Of a stretch of DNA of 13,353 bases, positions 12,325 to 13,353 are shown one piece after another. Made by a program: the position numbers and the translations under genes. The stretch is from JAUXEH01 sp965602945 (GTDB lineage Bacteria; Acidobacteriota; Aminicenantia; Aminicenantales; Aminicenantaceae). The stretch lies in assembly GCA_965602945.1 (NCBI GenBank), contig CBFDBC010000089.1, forward strand, positions 1 to 13,353. The letters are read 5' to 3'. The notes below the pieces were generated by a model. The model did not search any database. It worked only from the letters and a program-made list of their open reading frames with translations, and was not told where the DNA came from. Positions within the stretch are counted from its first letter, which is position 1, and the number at the start of each line of letters is the position of its first letter.

Positions 12325-13353
12325 CTATTCATCCTCCAAGGTGGAAGTATCCCCGATCTCCTCACCCCATTCCTGTGCGTGCAGCAGCCGGCGCATGATC
12401 TTCCCGCTCCGGGTCTTGGGCAGGGATTCCACATACTCGATCTCCTGGGGCATCGCCAGGGGAGACAGCTTCTTGCGGATGAAGTTCATGATCTTCAGCT
12501 CCTGCTCGGCATCGGGCTCAAAGCCCGGGTTGAGCATCACGAAGGCCTTGACCACCTCCATGTTGACCTCGTCCGGCTTGGAGACCACGGCGGATTCGGC
12601 CACGGCCTCGTGCTCCAGGAGGGCGGATTCCACCTCGAACGGGCTGACCAGGTGTCCTCCTGTGTTGATGACATCGTCATCCCGCCCCACGAACCAGTAG
12701 TATCCCTCGTTGTCGATGCTGGCCCGGTCGCCGGAAAGATACCACCCGTTGACGAACTTGGACTGATAGGTGGCCTCATTGTTCCAGTAAGTCCGCATCA
12801 TGGCCGGCCACCCGGGCTTGAAGGCGATAAGCCCGATCCTGCCCGCCTCTGTGATGGGCTCATGTGAAGCGGGATCGAGCACGACTCCGGTGATCCCGGG
12901 GAAAGGCTTGCCCATGGAACCGGGCTTGACCTTCATCCCCGGAAAGTTGGCGATCATCATGGCGCCGGTCTCCGTCTGCCAGTAGGTGTCATGAAAGGGT
13001 TTCCCAAAGACTTTGTCCGACCAGATGACCGCCTCCGAGTTGAGCGGCTCGCCCACACTGGCCAGGTGGCGCAGGCTGGAGAGGTCGTGTTCTTTCACGA
13101 CCTCATTCCCCGCCTTCATCAGCGAGCGGATGGCCGTAGGGGCGGAATACCACACCGTCACACCGTGTTTTTCGATGAAGCGGTACCAGGCCTCGGCCGA
13201 GAAGCCGCTGTCCAGCACACACTGGGTAATGCCGAGGCTCCAGGCCCCGATGATGCCGTAGGAGGTGCCGGTCACCCAGCCGGGATCGGCCGTGCACCAG
13301 TAGATGTCGTCATCCTGGAGATCCAGCACCCATTTGGCCGTCAGGTACTGGGC
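12325..13353 (-). CDS. Acetyl-CoA synthetase-like AMP-forming ligase, 5' end beyond window
   Basis: The last 342 residues are visible; the frame is open through the right edge (reading AQYLTAKWVLDL before the first internal GTG), so the N-terminal part with the P-loop is missing. It is an ANL-superfamily ligase, activating a carboxylate with ATP and transferring it to a thiol. Motifs are IYWCTADPGWVTG, TYWQTETGAMM, GWYLSGDRAS, GRDDDVINTGGH and the C-terminal LPKTRSGKIMRR with the catalytic lysine. The tryptophan of TYWQTETG corresponds to S. enterica Acs Trp414, which limits the pocket to acetate or propionate, so this is an AcsA-like rather than a long-chain enzyme. The lysine lies in the context recognised by protein acetylation control in Acs. 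It is 71 bases upstream of the carrier protein gene, suggesting an operon of ligase, carrier and KBL. Confidence 0.9.
   Translation of the reverse strand, partial: AQYLTAKWVLDLQDDDIYWCTADPGWVTGTSYGIIGAWSLGITQCVLDSGFSAEAWYRFIEKHGVTVWYSAPTAIRSLMKAGNEVVKEHDLSSLRHLASVGEPLNSEAVIWSDKVFGKPFHDTYWQTETGAMMIANFPGMKVKPGSMGKPFPGITGVVLDPASHEPITEAGRIGLIAFKPGWPAMMRTYWNNEATYQSKFVNGWYLSGDRASIDNEGYYWFVGRDDDVINTGGHLVSPFEVESALLEHEAVAESAVVSKPDEVNMEVVKAFVMLNPGFEPDAEQELKIMNFIRKKLSPLAMPQEIEYVESLPKTRSGKIMRRLLHAQEWGEEIGDTSTLEDE

Noticed and set aside
10736..13353. Sphingolipid synthesis cluster (serine palmitoyltransferase, ACP, acyl-ACP synthetase and an epimerase-like ketoreductase)
   Set aside because: The order is similar, but the synthase carries KBL-specific segments (RFICGTQD, RPYLFSNTIAP, GQARIRTQ). 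The epimerase-like protein carries threonine dehydrogenase segments, and the ligase keeps the Trp that restricts it to short acids.

Overview
This 13.4 kb, GC-rich stretch is a bacterial chromosomal segment. It has nine complete protein genes, one that looks complete but whose start is debatable (the tdh-like gene), and one cut by the right edge. No rRNA, tRNA, CRISPR array, insertion sequence or phage gene is visible. The gene set suggests an anaerobic or facultative Gram-negative-type bacterium. It includes an ABC_sub_bind lipoprotein-like receptor, a short DnaE2-like polymerase in an SOS cassette, and threonine cleavage to glycine plus an acetyl unit. A Desulfobacterota/Syntrophia-like lineage would fit, but I hold that assignment weakly because it rests on family impressions only.

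Layout. (1) 1-2089: a gene-free edge with a GC hairpin, then a ThiD-type kinase (+), convergent with an orphan ABC-type substrate-binding protein (-). (2) 2202-3560: a DUF72 protein (+) convergent with a one-cysteine peroxiredoxin (-). (3) 3849-8863: lexA, dinB and a short error-prone-type dnaE, all on the minus strand in that transcription order, separated by structured intergenic regions. This is an SOS mutagenesis cassette in which a catalytically intact Pol IV sits where imuA/imuB would be in the classical version. (4) 8997-10733: a FabG-like SDR and an L-threonine 3-dehydrogenase of the short-chain type, on the plus strand and divergent from lexA. (5) 10736-13353: an acetyl-CoA-synthetase-like ligase (partial), a small acyl carrier protein and glycine C-acetyltransferase (KBL), transcribed leftward towards the threonine dehydrogenase.

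How they work together. Threonine dehydrogenase and KBL make up the two-step threonine-to-glycine pathway. The unusual part is the stand-alone carrier protein and the acetate-type ligase placed just upstream of KBL, which suggests that an acetyl-carrier-protein may replace or supplement acetyl-CoA. In the SOS block, LexA keeps its autocleavage residues, and both polymerases keep their catalytic acidic residues. DinB, DnaE and the nearby DUF72 protein each carry an xLxLF-type peptide resembling the sliding-clamp binding motif. It is a perfect QLDLF at the extreme C-terminus of DUF72, which raises the possibility that this uncharacterised protein works at the replication clamp.

Regulatory signals that can be read directly include good sigma70-type promoters for lexA and for the substrate-binding protein, and a terminator-like inverted repeat after dnaE. 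There are also several dyads near the SOS genes that could be operators or copies of a palindromic repeat family.
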